Below, one piece after another: positions 1-9,444 of a stretch of DNA of 64,000 bases (the stretch's first letter is position 1; each line of letters begins with the position of its first letter). Location: contig NZ_CP133111.1 of NCBI RefSeq assembly GCF_033001325.1, positions 2,046,001 through 2,110,000 of the forward strand, in the 5' to 3' direction. Source of the DNA: Rhodopseudomonas sp. BAL398. GTDB lineage: Bacteria > Pseudomonadota > Alphaproteobacteria > Rhizobiales > Xanthobacteraceae. The notes beneath the pieces are model-generated. The model made no database searches. It saw only the letters and a list, made by a program, of their open reading frames with translations, and was not told the origin of the DNA. The translations under genes and the position numbers were made by a program.

Positions 1-588
1 GTCAAGCCCTTCGCCAAGAATCGCGACGGCTTCGTGATGGCCGAAGGCGCCGGTGCGCTGGTGCTGGAAAGCTATGAGGCCGCCATCGCGCGCGGCGCCA
101 CCATCCTCGGCATCGTCGCCGGCTGCGGCGAACTCGCCGATTCGTTTCACCGCACCCGCTCCAGCCCCGACGGCAAGCCGATCGTCGGCTGCGTCAACAA
201 TGCCCTGTCGGATGCTGGTCTGGCCGCCGACCAGATCGACTACATCAATGCCCACGGCACCGGCACGCCGGAAAACGACAAGATGGAATATCAGGGCATC
301 TCGGCCATCTTCGGCGAGCGCGCCAAGACGATTCCGGTGTCGTCGAACAAGTCGATGGTCGGCCATACCCTGTCTGCGGCCGGCGCGGTGGAAGCCGTGT
401 TCTCGCTGCTGACGCTCGAACATCAGCGGATTCCGCCGACTATCAATTACGACGTCCCCGATCCGGCGATTCCCTTCGATGTGGTGCCCAACGTCGCACG
501 CGACGCCCGCATGAGTGCGGTGATGTCGAACTCCTTCGGCTTCGGCGGCCAGAACGCCTCGCTGATTTTGACCCGCGAGCCGGTCTAG
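1..588 (+). CDS. fabF: beta-ketoacyl-ACP synthase (KAS II/FabF type), 5'-truncated by window
   Basis: C-terminal 195 codons of a FabF-type condensing enzyme, which elongates acyl-ACP with malonyl-ACP. The active-site Cys lies before the window. Both catalytic His are visible, in NAHGTGTPENDKMEY and in NKSMVGHTLSAAG, and the family's closing Gly-rich NSFGFGGQNAS is present. The frame is open from base 1 to a TAG. Downstream come an MDR dehydrogenase and a late acyltransferase on the same strand. That order matches the rhizobial acpXL-fabZ-fabF-fabF-adh-lpxXL locus, so I infer a role in making the very-long-chain hydroxy fatty acid of lipid A rather than bulk membrane lipid. Confidence 0.93.
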   Translation, partial: VKPFAKNRDGFVMAEGAGALVLESYEAAIARGATILGIVAGCGELADSFHRTRSSPDGKPIVGCVNNALSDAGLAADQIDYINAHGTGTPENDKMEYQGISAIFGERAKTIPVSSNKSMVGHTLSAAGAVEAVFSLLTLEHQRIPPTINYDVPDPAIPFDVVPNVARDARMSAVMSNSFGFGGQNASLILTREPV

Positions 589-689
589 CCGCCATTGCGA
601 GGCGTTGACGCCGCCGCCGGGTTGACGCCATGGCGGCAGCGGCGATACCCCAGCGCCTACAACTATCATTGCAGCCGAGGACACGATCG

Positions 690-1712
690 ATGCGTGCGCT
701 CACTTTGATCGCCGACCGCCAATTGGAGGTCGTGGATATGCCGCCTCCCCCGCCGCCGGCGGCCGGCGAGGTGCAGATTCGCGTCGCCGCGGTGGCACTC
801 AATCACATCGACGTCTGGGGCTTTCGCGGCATGGCGTTCGTGAAGCGCAAATTGCCGATCGTGGTCGGCGCCGAAGCCTCCGGCGAGATCGTCGCGGTCG
901 GCGACGGCGTGACGCGCTTCACGCCGGGGCAGCCGGTCGTGATGTATGGCGCGCAGACCTGCGGCCATTGCCAAGCCTGCCGCGAAGGCCGCGACAATTT
1001 CTGTGAGAATGTCGGCGGCTTGATCGGCTTCCACGTCGACGGCTTCGCCCGTGAGCTTCTGAACATGCCGGAGCGGCTGGTGATTCCGGTGCCCGCCGGC
1101 GTGTCGCTGCGCGACGCCGCCTGCGCGCCGATCGCGTTTTCCACCGTGCAGCACATGCTGTTCGACAATGCGAAACTGCAGCCCGGCGAGACCATCCTGG
1201 TCCATGCCGGCGGCTCCGGAATCGGCACCGTCGCCATCATGATGGCGAAGGCGATCGGCTGCACCGTGATCACCACCGTCGGCGACGATTCCAAGATCGA
1301 AGGCGTCAAGAAGCTCGGCGCCGACTATGTGATCAATTACCGCAACGACCGCTTCGAGCACGAGACCCGAAAAATCACCAAGAAAAAGGGCGTCGACGTC
1401 GTGTTCGAACATGTCGGCGCCGACACCTTCAACGGCTCACTCTTGGTGATGAAGCGCGGCGGTCGTCTGGTCACCTGCGGCTCGACCTCGGGCCCGACCG
1501 CGACCATCAATTTGATGCAGCTGTTTCAGCAGCAATACCGCATCTTCGGCTCGTTCGGCGCGACCATGACCAACATCGCCCAGAGCCTCGACAAGATGGC
1601 CGCCGGCATGGTGCCGGTGATCGATACCGAAGTGCCGCTGGACGATGTCGGCACCGCGCTGAAGCGGATGGAGAGCCGTCAGGTGTTCGGCAAGATCGTC
1701 GTCCGGTTCTGA
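690..1712 (+). CDS. zinc-type MDR alcohol dehydrogenase/quinone oxidoreductase of the VLCFA lipid A locus
   Basis: A 340-aa medium-chain dehydrogenase/reductase. The ATG at 690 is preferred over an upstream in-frame ATG at 630 because GAGG sits about 10 nt before it and the family N-terminus (MRALTLIADRQLEV) begins there. The NAD(P) fold shows HAGGSGIGTVAIMMAKAIG at about residue 170. A structural-zinc lobe is present (CGHCQACREGRDNFCEN), but the usual catalytic-zinc Cys (GxCGTD) is replaced by LNHIDVW and GHE by GAE, so catalytic zinc binding is doubtful. Its stop overlaps the next start (TGATG), implying translational coupling. In rhizobia this position is occupied by the adh gene of the acpXL cluster; the exact substrate is not known to me. 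Confidence 0.88.
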   Translation: MRALTLIADRQLEVVDMPPPPPPAAGEVQIRVAAVALNHIDVWGFRGMAFVKRKLPIVVGAEASGEIVAVGDGVTRFTPGQPVVMYGAQTCGHCQACREGRDNFCENVGGLIGFHVDGFARELLNMPERLVIPVPAGVSLRDAACAPIAFSTVQHMLFDNAKLQPGETILVHAGGSGIGTVAIMMAKAIGCTVITTVGDDSKIEGVKKLGADYVINYRNDRFEHETRKITKKKGVDVVFEHVGADTFNGSLLVMKRGGRLVTCGSTSGPTATINLMQLFQQQYRIFGSFGATMTNIAQSLDKMAAGMVPVIDTEVPLDDVGTALKRMESRQVFGKIVVRF

Positions 1713-2644
1713 TGCGCCTACAACTGCTCCGGGCCAAGCTGCGCGCCAAGAAGGCGATCAAGCCCGTCGTCGGCTCGCTGGTCGGTGGGCTTGCGATCGG
1801 CATGCTGCGGCTGACTCGGCATTTCGATCCGATCAAGACCGCGAATTTTTTCGGCCGCCAGACCCGCAGGGTCGGGCCGCTGCTGCCGGAGCAGAAGATC
1901 GGCCGCGCCAATCTGACCGCCGCGTTCCCGGAGAAGTCGCCGGAGGAAATCGAGACGATCCTCGCCGGCGTCTGGGAAAATCTCGGACGGGTCGCCGCCG
2001 AATTCGCCCACCTCGATCATGTCTGGGATTTCGACCCCGATCATCCGGAGCGTGGCCGGGTCGAGATCACGCCGCGCACGCTCGAACTGTTCGAGCAGTT
2101 GCGGCTCGACGGCAAGCCGGCGCTGATCTTTGCCAGCCATCTCGGCAATTGGGAATTGCCGGCGGTCGCGGCGGTCGCGCATGGACTCGATACCGCGGTG
2201 CTGTTTCGTCGCCCCAACATCGCCTCGGTCGACCGCATTATCCAGGAGCTGCGCTCGGTCAAGATGGGAACGCTGGTCGCCGCCGGCAGCAGCGCCCCGT
2301 TCAAGCTGGCGCAGGCGCTGCAGGACGGCAAGCACGTCGCCATGTTGATCGATCAGCATTTTTCCAACGGCGTCGACGTGACGTTTTTCGGCCGCAAGGC
2401 CAAGGCCAATCCGATGCTGGCCCGGCTGTTGCGCCAGATCGAATGCCCGATCCACGGCGTCCGGCTGGTGCGGCTGCCCAACGACCGCTTCCGCGCCGAA
2501 CTATCCGAGGAAATCCCCCCTGTCCGCGACGCCGATGGCAAGATCGACATCCAGGGCACCATGCAGGCGGTGACCTCGGTGGTGGAAGGCTGGGTGCGCG
2601 AACATCCCGAGCAATGGTTATGGCTGCATCGGCGGTGGCGATAG
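1712..2644 (+). CDS. lpxXL: lipid A late acyltransferase (LpxXL/HtrB family)
   Basis: A 310-aa acyltransferase of the LpxL/HtrB family (PF03279). It has the catalytic HLGNWE (about residues 143-148) and a typical C-terminal LWLHRRWR. In rhizobia the member at this locus transfers the very long acyl chain from AcpXL to lipid A at the inner membrane; I assign that role from context. A hydrophobic stretch near residues 20-34 could be the membrane anchor. It starts by a TGATG overlap with the dehydrogenase and is the last gene of the operon: a repeat-filled non-coding stretch follows. Confidence 0.9.
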   Translation: MRLQLLRAKLRAKKAIKPVVGSLVGGLAIGMLRLTRHFDPIKTANFFGRQTRRVGPLLPEQKIGRANLTAAFPEKSPEEIETILAGVWENLGRVAAEFAHLDHVWDFDPDHPERGRVEITPRTLELFEQLRLDGKPALIFASHLGNWELPAVAAVAHGLDTAVLFRRPNIASVDRIIQELRSVKMGTLVAAGSSAPFKLAQALQDGKHVAMLIDQHFSNGVDVTFFGRKAKANPMLARLLRQIECPIHGVRLVRLPNDRFRAELSEEIPPVRDADGKIDIQGTMQAVTSVVEGWVREHPEQWLWLHRRWR

Positions 2645-2656
2645 CGACAGCCTCAT

Positions 2657-2754
2657 GGTGAGGAGCGCGCTCTTGCGCGCGTCTCGAAGCATGAAGGCCC
2701 TGCGTCGGCGATTGCAGCCTCATCCTTCGAGACGGCGCAAGAGCGCCTCCTCAG
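2657..2754. repeat. imperfect inverted repeat (GAGGAGCGC...GCGCCTCCTC family)
   Basis: Left arm about 2657-2692 and right arm about 2722-2754 are complementary: GAGGAGCGCGCTCTTGCGC with CTCGAAGCATGA against TCATCCTTCGAGACGGCGCAAGAGCGCCTCCTC. Such mobile-looking palindromes are common between genes in Bradyrhizobium and Rhodopseudomonas. No ORF is present. It follows lpxXL and may act as a transcript end. Confidence 0.75.
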
Positions 2755-2798
2755 AGTCAAATTCAAGAAGCGATCAATAGAATCAAGCCGTCAAGGCC

Positions 2799-2904
2799 GT
2801 CATTGCGAGGAGCACCTGCGACGAAGCAATCCCGTCCTTGCCTGACGCCCCGTGATTGCTTCGCTTTCGGACGGCGCTGCGCGCCGGCCTCGGCTCGCAA
2901 TGAC
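2799..2904. repeat. inverted repeat with GTCATTGCGAG termini
   Basis: Terminal arms GTCATTGCGAG (2799-2809) and CTCGCAATGAC (2894-2904) are perfect complements. Inner arms GCGACGAAGCAATC and GATTGCTTCGC also pair. A second member lies at 17629-17711. Together with the neighbouring repeat it fills the 316-bp gap between lpxXL and the next gene, where I see no coding sequence. Confidence 0.8.
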
Positions 2905-2960
2905 GAATCCAGCTTGATTTGAGTGGTTTCTTTTTCGGTCAGGCTGTCAGGATGAGGCCC

Positions 2961-4082
2961 TCACCGCCCCGTCTTCACCCTGATCCACAGCCGGTTGATG
3001 ATGCGCTGGGCGGCGGCGTCGCGGGCGGTGATGATGAACAGCCGCGCCTGCATCGCGGCGTCCGGATAGATCGTCTTGTCGCCGATCACCTTCGGGTCGA
3101 TCAATTTCTTGCTGGCCAGATTGCCGTTGGCGTAGGCCAGGAAGTTCGAATTGCGTGCCGCGATCTCCGGTCGGTACAGGAAGTTGATCAGCTCATGGGC
3201 CTCTTCCACGTGGGGGGCATCGGCGGGAATTGCCAGATTGTCGAAGAACATCTGGGCCCCCTCCTTCGGAATCGCATAGCCGATATGGATTCCGTTATTG
3301 GCCTCGGCGGCGCGGCGCTGCGCCTGCTTGATATCGCCCGACCAGCCGACCACCAAACAGATCTCGCCGGTCGCCAATGCGCTGAGATATTCCGATGAAT
3401 GAAACTTGCGCACGAACGGCCGCACTTTGCCGACCAGTTCGGCGGCCTTGTCGAGGTCGGCCGGCTTGGTGGAATTCGGATCGAGATGCAGATAGTTCAG
3501 CGCCGCCGGCAGAATATCGTCCGCCGAATCCAGCATGTGGACGCCGCAATCCTTGAACTTCGCCAGATTCTCCGGCTTGAAGATCATATCCCAGCTGTCG
3601 ATCGCACCGTCGGGGCCGAGGATCCTGCGCACCGCATCGACATTGTAGCCGATCCCGGTGGTGCCCCACATGTAGTTCGCCGCATATTGATTGCCCGGAT
3701 CGTAGACCGCCAGCTGCCGCGTCACCACGTCCCAGGCATTGTGCAGATTCGGCAGCTTCGACTTGTCGAGCTTTTGGAAGATATGCGCGGCGATCTGCCG
3801 CTGCAGGAAATAGGCGGTGGGAACCACGACGTCGTAGCCGGATTTGCCGGCCAGCAATCTGGTTTCCAGGGTCTCGTTGGCGTCGAAAGTGTCGTAGACG
3901 ACCTTGATCCCGGTCTCCCGCGTGAACTCGTCGAGCACGCCGGGCGCCATATAGTTCGACCAATTGTAGAAATTGACGGTGCGATCTTGCGCCCGCGCCG
4001 GCTGTCCAAGCAGCGCGCAAACGCCGACGATCAGCGCGGCAAGCCGCAGCGCGCCGCGGATCGGCAGCGCCTCAGCGGCCAT
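2961..4082 (-). CDS. spermidine/putrescine-type ABC substrate-binding protein (PotD/PotF family)
   Basis: A 373-aa periplasmic binding protein. It has a signal peptide (cleavage near QPARA|QDR, about residue 31) and the family opening VNFYNWSNYMAPGVLDEFTRETGIKV, then GYDVVVPTAYF, WGTTGIGYN and FFDNLAIPADAPH, all typical of polyamine-binding PotD/PotF proteins. It would capture putrescine, spermidine or a related cation for an ABC importer, but no permease or ATPase gene is adjacent. Its start overlaps the end of the upstream aminotransferase gene by 11 nt, so the two are probably translated from one mRNA. Substrate specificity cannot be told from the sequence alone. Confidence 0.9.
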   Translation of the reverse strand: MAAEALPIRGALRLAALIVGVCALLGQPARAQDRTVNFYNWSNYMAPGVLDEFTRETGIKVVYDTFDANETLETRLLAGKSGYDVVVPTAYFLQRQIAAHIFQKLDKSKLPNLHNAWDVVTRQLAVYDPGNQYAANYMWGTTGIGYNVDAVRRILGPDGAIDSWDMIFKPENLAKFKDCGVHMLDSADDILPAALNYLHLDPNSTKPADLDKAAELVGKVRPFVRKFHSSEYLSALATGEICLVVGWSGDIKQAQRRAAEANNGIHIGYAIPKEGAQMFFDNLAIPADAPHVEEAHELINFLYRPEIAARNSNFLAYANGNLASKKLIDPKVIGDKTIYPDAAMQARLFIITARDAAAQRIINRLWIRVKTGR

Positions 4083-5226
4083 GGACCGCGTCCGACAACC
4101 GCTCGAGCGCGGTGTCGATCGTCTGGTCCTGCTTGGCGAAACAGAACCGCACCACCGACGTCACCGGATCCTCCTCGTAGAACGCCGAGACAGGAATCGC
4201 CGCGACCTTGTAGTCGGCGACGATCCGCTTGCAGAACGCCTCGTCGGTTTCGTTCAATCCCAAGGGGGCTAGATCGACGGTGAGAAAATAGGTGCCTTGC
4301 GACTGGATCACCGGAAAGCCGAGGCGTTCAAGCCCCTGAGCCAGCCGATCACGGCTTTTGGCCAGCTCCGTGCGCATCTGCAGGAAGTAATCGTCGGCCT
4401 TGCCGAGCCCATAGGCCACCGCGACCTGCAGGTTCGGCGCCGTCGTAAACGCCAGAAACTGATGCACCTTGGCGGCCACCCGCAACAGCGGCGGGGCGGC
4501 GCAGACAAAGCCGATCTTCCAGCCGGTCAGCGAGAAGATCTTGCCGGCCGAGCCGATCTTGATGCAGCGATCACGCATGCCATCGATCGAGATCAGCGGA
4601 ATATGGCTGCGGCCGTCGAAGGTGACGTGCTCCCAGACCTCGTCGCAGATCGCCACCGCATCGAATTCCTGGCAGAATCGCGCCAGCAATTCGAGATCCT
4701 CGCGCGGATAGACCACGGCGGCGGGGTTGAGCGGATTGTTGAAGATTACGGCCCGGGTCTTGTGATTGAACACGCGCCGCAGCGACTCCTCGGTCAGCCG
4801 CCAATGCGGCGGCTCGAGCCGGACCAGGCGCGGAATGCCGCCGGCCTGCCGGATGATCGGCAGATAGGAATCATAGACCGGTTGGAACACGATCACCTCG
4901 TCGCCGGGCTCGACGACGGACAGAATGGCGCTGGCCAGCGCCTCGGTGGCGCCCGAGGTCACCATCACCTCGGTCCCCGGATCGAGCGTCACGCCGTGCC
5001 AATGGGCGTAATGCGTGGCGATCGCCTGCCGCAGCTCCGGGATGCCCATCATCGAGGGGTATTGGTTGTAACCGTCCATCACCGCGTCGGCGGCGGCGCG
5101 GCGAATATCCGCCGGCCCGGGATCGTCGGGAAAACCCTGACCGAGATTGATGGCACTGTTGTCGCGCGCCAGCTGCGACATCGTCTCGAAGATCGTGACC
5201 GGCAGATCGGCAAACACCTTGTTCAT
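4072..5226 (-). CDS. class I/II pyridoxal-phosphate aminotransferase
   Basis: A 384-aa fold-type I aminotransferase (PF00155), of the kynurenine/methionine-aminotransferase-like group. Visible motifs are GQGFPDDPGP near residue 29, YNQYP, TSGATEA (90-96), FNNPLNPAA (162-170), the PLP-binding Asp in AICDEVWEH (about 195) and the Schiff-base Lys229 in SAGKIFSLTGWKIGF. It lies 8 nt downstream of a rhodanese gene and overlaps the following binding-protein gene by 11 nt. Family members act on methionine, glutamine or aromatic donors; which applies here is unknown. Coupling to a polyamine-type binding protein suggests amino acid or polyamine nitrogen scavenging, which is inference. Confidence 0.9.
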   Translation of the reverse strand: MNKVFADLPVTIFETMSQLARDNSAINLGQGFPDDPGPADIRRAAADAVMDGYNQYPSMMGIPELRQAIATHYAHWHGVTLDPGTEVMVTSGATEALASAILSVVEPGDEVIVFQPVYDSYLPIIRQAGGIPRLVRLEPPHWRLTEESLRRVFNHKTRAVIFNNPLNPAAVVYPREDLELLARFCQEFDAVAICDEVWEHVTFDGRSHIPLISIDGMRDRCIKIGSAGKIFSLTGWKIGFVCAAPPLLRVAAKVHQFLAFTTAPNLQVAVAYGLGKADDYFLQMRTELAKSRDRLAQGLERLGFPVIQSQGTYFLTVDLAPLGLNETDEAFCKRIVADYKVAAIPVSAFYEEDPVTSVVRFCFAKQDQTIDTALERLSDAVHGR

Positions 5227-5234
5227 CGGCCGGA

Positions 5235-5570
5235 TCAGCTGCCTGGCTTGGTCGGCAGGCCGGACGCCTTCCAGCCCAGAATGCCGCCGGCGAGGTGCTG
5301 GTCATAGGCCAGCCCCGCGGCCTGGGCGGCCAGCGAGGCCGTGACCGAGCGCTTGCCGGAGCGGCAGGCGAACACCACCTGCTTGCCCTGCGGATCGGGG
5401 ATCTGCGCGGGGTCGAAGCTGGACAGCGGAACCACCACGGCGTTCGGATAGGCTTCGGCCGCCACCTCGTGCTGCTCCCGGACGTCGACCAGCAGATAGC
5501 GCCCCTCGGCGATCCCCTTGGAGACATCCTCCGCCGTCAAATCGTGAACTCGATGACCCTGAACACTCAC
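5235..5570 (-). CDS. single-domain rhodanese-like sulfurtransferase
   Basis: A 111-aa rhodanese domain protein (PF00581). I place the start at the GTG at 5570 because GGGGAGG lies 6 nt before it and the protein then begins MSVQGHRVHDLTAEDV, as in similar proteins. The same frame is open up to an ATG at 5702, but the extra 44 residues look unlike the family. The active-site loop CRSGKRS carries Cys69, so it could accept and transfer persulfide sulfur; DVREQHEV is the usual Asp-Val-Arg motif. It is first in a minus-strand run with the aminotransferase and PotF-like genes. Confidence 0.88.
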   Translation of the reverse strand: MSVQGHRVHDLTAEDVSKGIAEGRYLLVDVREQHEVAAEAYPNAVVVPLSSFDPAQIPDPQGKQVVFACRSGKRSVTASLAAQAAGLAYDQHLAGGILGWKASGLPTKPGS

Positions 5571-5772
5571 TCTTGCCTCCCCGGCGGTCGCGCGACTCGC
5601 AGCCAATTCCGCAACCGCGAGGGCAGCGACGCCCTCCCATTGCCACGCCAAAGTCGCGCCTTGTGCGAGGAAAATCAAGCTCCGCAACAAATTCGTCATC
5701 ATGGCTTGGTGAATATACGAGTCGGGTCAGCCACCCGTGATCGGATCAAATCCTGCCGGTCAGATCGTGAGG

Positions 5773-7662
5773 TCAGATCGTCACCTGGGTGCCGACCTCG
5801 ACCACCCGTCCGGTCGGGATCTGGAAATAGTCGGTGGCGTCGTGGGCCGAGCGGCTCAGCGCAATGAACAGGTGATTCTGCCAGCGCGGCATTGCCGACT
5901 GCGCCGCCGGTTTCAAAGAACGCCTCGAGACGAAGAACGACGTCGACATGATGTCGAACTGCCAGCCCAGCTTGCGGGCAATCACCAGGGCCTTTGGCAC
6001 GTTCGGTGATTCCATGAAGCCGAACCGCAGCCGCACCTTGGTGAACTTCTCGCTGACCTTTTCCATCCGAACCCGTTCCGACGGATCGACCCGCGGTGTT
6101 TGCGAGGTCTCGATGGTCAGGATCACATTGTGCTCGTGCAGCACCTTGTTGTGCTTGAGATTGTGCAATAGCGCGCTTGGCACATATTCAGGATCGCCGG
6201 TCAGAAATACCGCGGTGCCCTTGACGATATGCGGCGGTCGCTTCTCCAGGCTGGCGATTAATTCGTCGAGCGGCACCTCGGTCCGCCTGGTCTTGATCAC
6301 CAGCATCGCGACGCCTTTGCGCCAGGTCCAGATCAGGATGGCCATGGCCAGCCCGAACAGCAGCGGCACCCAGGCGCCTTCCAACAGTTTCAGCAAATTG
6401 GCGCTTAAAAACATCGTGTCGACCACCACGAAGGGAATAATCATCAGCGCGGCCACGGCGGCGCGGAAGTTCCACAATTTCCAGATCACCACGAATCCCA
6501 TGATGCCGTCGGCGACCATGGTGGTGGAGACCGCGATGCCATAGGCCGATGCCAGTCCGCTCGAGGTGCGGAACATGAGCACCAGCAGCACCACGCCGAC
6601 CAGCAAAAGCGTGTTGACACGCGGCAGATAGATCTGCCCGGCGTGGGTTTCCGATGTGTAGCGAACGTCGAAGCGTGGCAGCAGGCCGAGTTGCACCGCC
6701 TGTGCGATCAGCGAATAGGCGCCGGTGATCACCGCCTGGCTGGCGATCACCGTGGCGGCCGTCGCCAACACGATCAACGGCACCAGGAACGTGTCGGGCG
6801 CCATCCGGTAGAACGGGTTTTCCAGCGTCGCCGGATTCGACAGCACCAGCGCGCCCTGGCCGAAATAATTGATCAGCAGCGCCGGCAGCACGAAAAACAG
6901 CCATCCGGTCTGGATCGGCCGGCGGCCGAAATGTCCGAGATCGGCATAGAGCGCCTCGCCGCCGGTCACCGCGAGGAATACCGCGCCCAGCGTCACCAGG
7001 CCGATGACCCCATGGGTCAGCATGAAATAGACCGCGTACCATGGATTGATCGCCGCCAGCACCGACGGATCATCCATGATGTGCGTGAACCCCATGATCG
7101 CGATGGTGCCGAACCAGACGATCATCACCGGCCCGAACGCCCGCGCCACCCTTGCGGTGCCGCCGCTCTGGACGCCAAACAGCACGACCAGGATCAGAAC
7201 CGTCAGTGGAACCACGTAATGCTCAAGCGCGGGAGCGGCCAGCTTGAGGCCTTCAACCGCCGACAACACCGAGATCGCCGGCGTGATCATCGAATCGCCG
7301 ATGAACATCGAGGCACCGAGCACTCCCAGCACCAGCAGCGGCCGGCTGCGGCGGCCGAGCGCGCGCTGCCCCAGCGCCATCAGCGACAGCGTGCCGCCCT
7401 CGCCGTTATTGTCGGCGCGCAACAGCAGCAGGACATATTTGGCGGTGACGACGATCAGCAGCGACCACAGGATCAGCGACAGCACCCCCAGAACCATCAC
7501 CCGGGTCGCCGGCGCCCCCTCCGCTGCGGCGGTGACGGCTTCGCGAAACGCATAAAGCGGTGACGTTCCGATATCGCCGAACACCACGCCGATGCCACCG
7601 AGCGTCAGCCCCCAAAATCCGGTCGCAACGGGCGCTTCGCTGGATGCAACGGTGACCGCCAT
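5773..7662 (-). CDS. kup: Kup-family potassium transporter
   Basis: A 629-aa KUP/HAK/KT potassium uptake permease (PF02705), importing K+ with protons through the inner membrane. The N-terminus carries the family signature [18 protein letters not shown] (about residues 26-43), followed by roughly twelve hydrophobic segments to about residue 430 (for example the [17 protein letters not shown] region). A cytoplasmic C-terminal domain of about 170 residues follows. Length is normal for the family. The gene stands alone; about 200 bp separate its end from the rhodanese start. Confidence 0.95.
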   Translation of the reverse strand: MAVTVASSEAPVATGFWGLTLGGIGVVFGDIGTSPLYAFREAVTAAAEGAPATRVMVLGVLSLILWSLLIVVTAKYVLLLLRADNNGEGGTLSLMALGQRALGRRSRPLLVLGVLGASMFIGDSMITPAISVLSAVEGLKLAAPALEHYVVPLTVLILVVLFGVQSGGTARVARAFGPVMIVWFGTIAIMGFTHIMDDPSVLAAINPWYAVYFMLTHGVIGLVTLGAVFLAVTGGEALYADLGHFGRRPIQTGWLFFVLPALLINYFGQGALVLSNPATLENPFYRMAPDTFLVPLIVLATAATVIASQAVITGAYSLIAQAVQLGLLPRFDVRYTSETHAGQIYLPRVNTLLLVGVVLLVLMFRTSSGLASAYGIAVSTTMVADGIMGFVVIWKLWNFRAAVAALMIIPFVVVDTMFLSANLLKLLEGAWVPLLFGLAMAILIWTWRKGVAMLVIKTRRTEVPLDELIASLEKRPPHIVKGTAVFLTGDPEYVPSALLHNLKHNKVLHEHNVILTIETSQTPRVDPSERVRMEKVSEKFTKVRLRFGFMESPNVPKALVIARKLGWQFDIMSTSFFVSRRSLKPAAQSAMPRWQNHLFIALSRSAHDATDYFQIPTGRVVEVGTQVTI

Positions 7663-7812
7663 GATTTCCGAAGAATGCCCTGTCGGTGGTTTCGAACCCG
7701 CTAGCTGTCGGGGTTGTCGTTGCGCCGATTATAACACCGTTCCGGATAAGTCGACCCCATCTCTCATGGTGGCAACGGCAGAATTGCGGTGTATAATTCT
7801 AGGTCGCTCGGC

Positions 7813-8637
7813 CTATGGCTTCAAGCCTGGGGGAAGCGCTGGGCTCTCGCGCATCAGCGTGATGGTGACCCGGCGGTTTGCCGCCATCGATGGATCGTCG
7901 GGAAACAGCGGTTGGCTGTCGGCCTTCCCTGACACCGCGTAGATATGCGACGTCGGAAGGCCATCGCGCTCCAGGATCTGGCGCACCGCATTGGCGCGGT
8001 CGGACGACAGATCGAATGCGTTGTAATCGCTGCGCGGCGGCAGCAGCCCGGCCGAGGTATGGCCGACGATCGAGACCCGCAGCGGCGTCGCGCGCAGCGG
8101 CGCCGCCAGCTTCTCGATCAGCAGCTTGGTGCGCTCATAAGGAACCTTGGAGCCCTCGGCGAACATCGAACGGCCGTCCTGATCGATGATCTCCAAATTG
8201 AGGCCGTCCTTGGTCTCCTCGAACATGATGTTCTTGGAGATTTCGGCGATTTCCGGCATGTCCTGCAGCGCCTGGCGCAGCGACGCCGACGCCAGCGCGA
8301 ATTCGCGGTCGACCTTGGTCTTGACGCCCTCGTCCTTCTTGATCTCGCCGGGGCTCGGGTTGTTGGTCGAGTGTTCGGGCGTGACGTGCTCGGCGTTCTT
8401 GACCTTGCCGCGGGTTGGCAGTCCGTCGGATTCGATGATGCCGGAATAGCGCGATTCGCTTTGCACGCCGAAGGCATCGCGCATCGAGCCGGCGACGATC
8501 ATCAGCTTGACCTTGTCCTGCGTCGAGTAGGACACCAGCATGACGAAGAAGCTCATCAGCAGACCCATCAGGTCGGCGAAGGTGACGAACCAACCATGGC
8601 CGCCGGCGTGCTCTTCGGCTTTCTTCTTCTTGGCCAT
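7813..8637 (-). CDS. motB: flagellar motor stator protein MotB (OmpA-like)
   Basis: A 274-aa MotB. After a basic N-terminus (MAKKKKAEEH) comes one transmembrane helix, WFVTFADLMGLLMSFFVML (about 16-34), whose Asp22 matches the proton-carrying Asp of MotB. A long linker leads to the C-terminal OmpA-like peptidoglycan-binding domain (VSIVGHTSAG, DLSSDRANAVRQIL; about 185-268). With MotA it would form the inner-membrane stator. It starts 33 nt after motA ends. No other flagellar gene lies nearby, so the pair is remote from the main flagellar locus. Confidence 0.92.
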   Translation of the reverse strand: MAKKKKAEEHAGGHGWFVTFADLMGLLMSFFVMLVSYSTQDKVKLMIVAGSMRDAFGVQSESRYSGIIESDGLPTRGKVKNAEHVTPEHSTNNPSPGEIKKDEGVKTKVDREFALASASLRQALQDMPEIAEISKNIMFEETKDGLNLEIIDQDGRSMFAEGSKVPYERTKLLIEKLAAPLRATPLRVSIVGHTSAGLLPPRSDYNAFDLSSDRANAVRQILERDGLPTSHIYAVSGKADSQPLFPDDPSMAANRRVTITLMRESPALPPGLKP

Positions 8638-8670
8638 TGCTTGCTTTCCAGACGGTCGTCGCGCGCCGGC

Positions 8671-9444
8671 CTATGCCGGAACCGTCTCGCCCTCTTCGTG
8701 GCGGTGCTTTTCCGGCAGGTAGGCCAGCAGCATTTCGCGCACCAGCGTCGGGCTTTTGGATTCCCGGATCATCAGGATGCCGTCGATGATCAAGGTGCGG
8801 TTGGTGTCTTCATCGACTTTCTTGCCGTGCAGCTTGTCGGCGATCGGCAGACAGAACAGGTTGGCGACCAGCGCGCCGTACAGGGTCGCCAGCAGCGCGG
8901 TTGCCATGAACGGGCCGAGCTTGGAGGGGTCGGACATGTTGGAGAACATCTGCACCATGCCGATCAGCGTGCCGATCATGCCGAAGGCCGGCGCGCAATC
9001 GCCGATGGCGCGATAGATCTTGCTGCCCTCGTCGAGATGCATCAGAAAATTGTCGCGGTCCCGTTCCATGTTATCGCGGATGAATTCGAGGTCGTAGCCG
9101 TCGGCGACGTAGCGAATGCCCTTGGCGAGAAACGGCTCGTCGGTCTCGACCTTTTCCAGGCCGACCGGACCCGACTTGCGGGCGATCTCGGCGATCCGCG
9201 CCAATTCGTCGACCAGATCGCGCGCCGACAGGCTGCTCATCGTGAAGGCGAATTTGGCGCCGAGCGGCAGGCCGTGCATCATCACGCCAAGCGGAAACCG
9301 GATCATCGTCGCGGTGATCGATCCACCGAAGATGATGATCATCGCATGTTCGGAGATGAACATGTGAAGGTCGCCACCCATGAAGACCATCACGGCCACA
9401 ACGGCCATACCGCCGATGAGCCCGGCACTTGTCATGATATCCAT
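8671..9444 (-). CDS. motA: flagellar motor stator protein MotA (MotA/PomA type)
   Basis: A 257-aa MotA/TolQ/ExbB-family protein. Four hydrophobic segments are visible: two near the N-terminus (GLIGGMAVVAVMVFMG and AMIIIFGGSITATMI) and two after a cytoplasmic loop. The conserved Pro region of the third helix is APAFGMIGTLIGMVQM, and the fourth is MATALLATLYGALVANLF. The short length and sequence resemble PomA-like stators. The ATG at 9444 has GGAG 8 nt upstream. It is first of the motA-motB pair. Confidence 0.93.
   Translation of the reverse strand: MDIMTSAGLIGGMAVVAVMVFMGGDLHMFISEHAMIIIFGGSITATMIRFPLGVMMHGLPLGAKFAFTMSSLSARDLVDELARIAEIARKSGPVGLEKVETDEPFLAKGIRYVADGYDLEFIRDNMERDRDNFLMHLDEGSKIYRAIGDCAPAFGMIGTLIGMVQMFSNMSDPSKLGPFMATALLATLYGALVANLFCLPIADKLHGKKVDEDTNRTLIIDGILMIRESKSPTLVREMLLAYLPEKHRHEEGETVPA

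Noticed and set aside
589-612. CATTGCGAGG near 594 as another copy of the 2799 repeat
   Set aside because: Only about 10 bases match and there is no facing arm.
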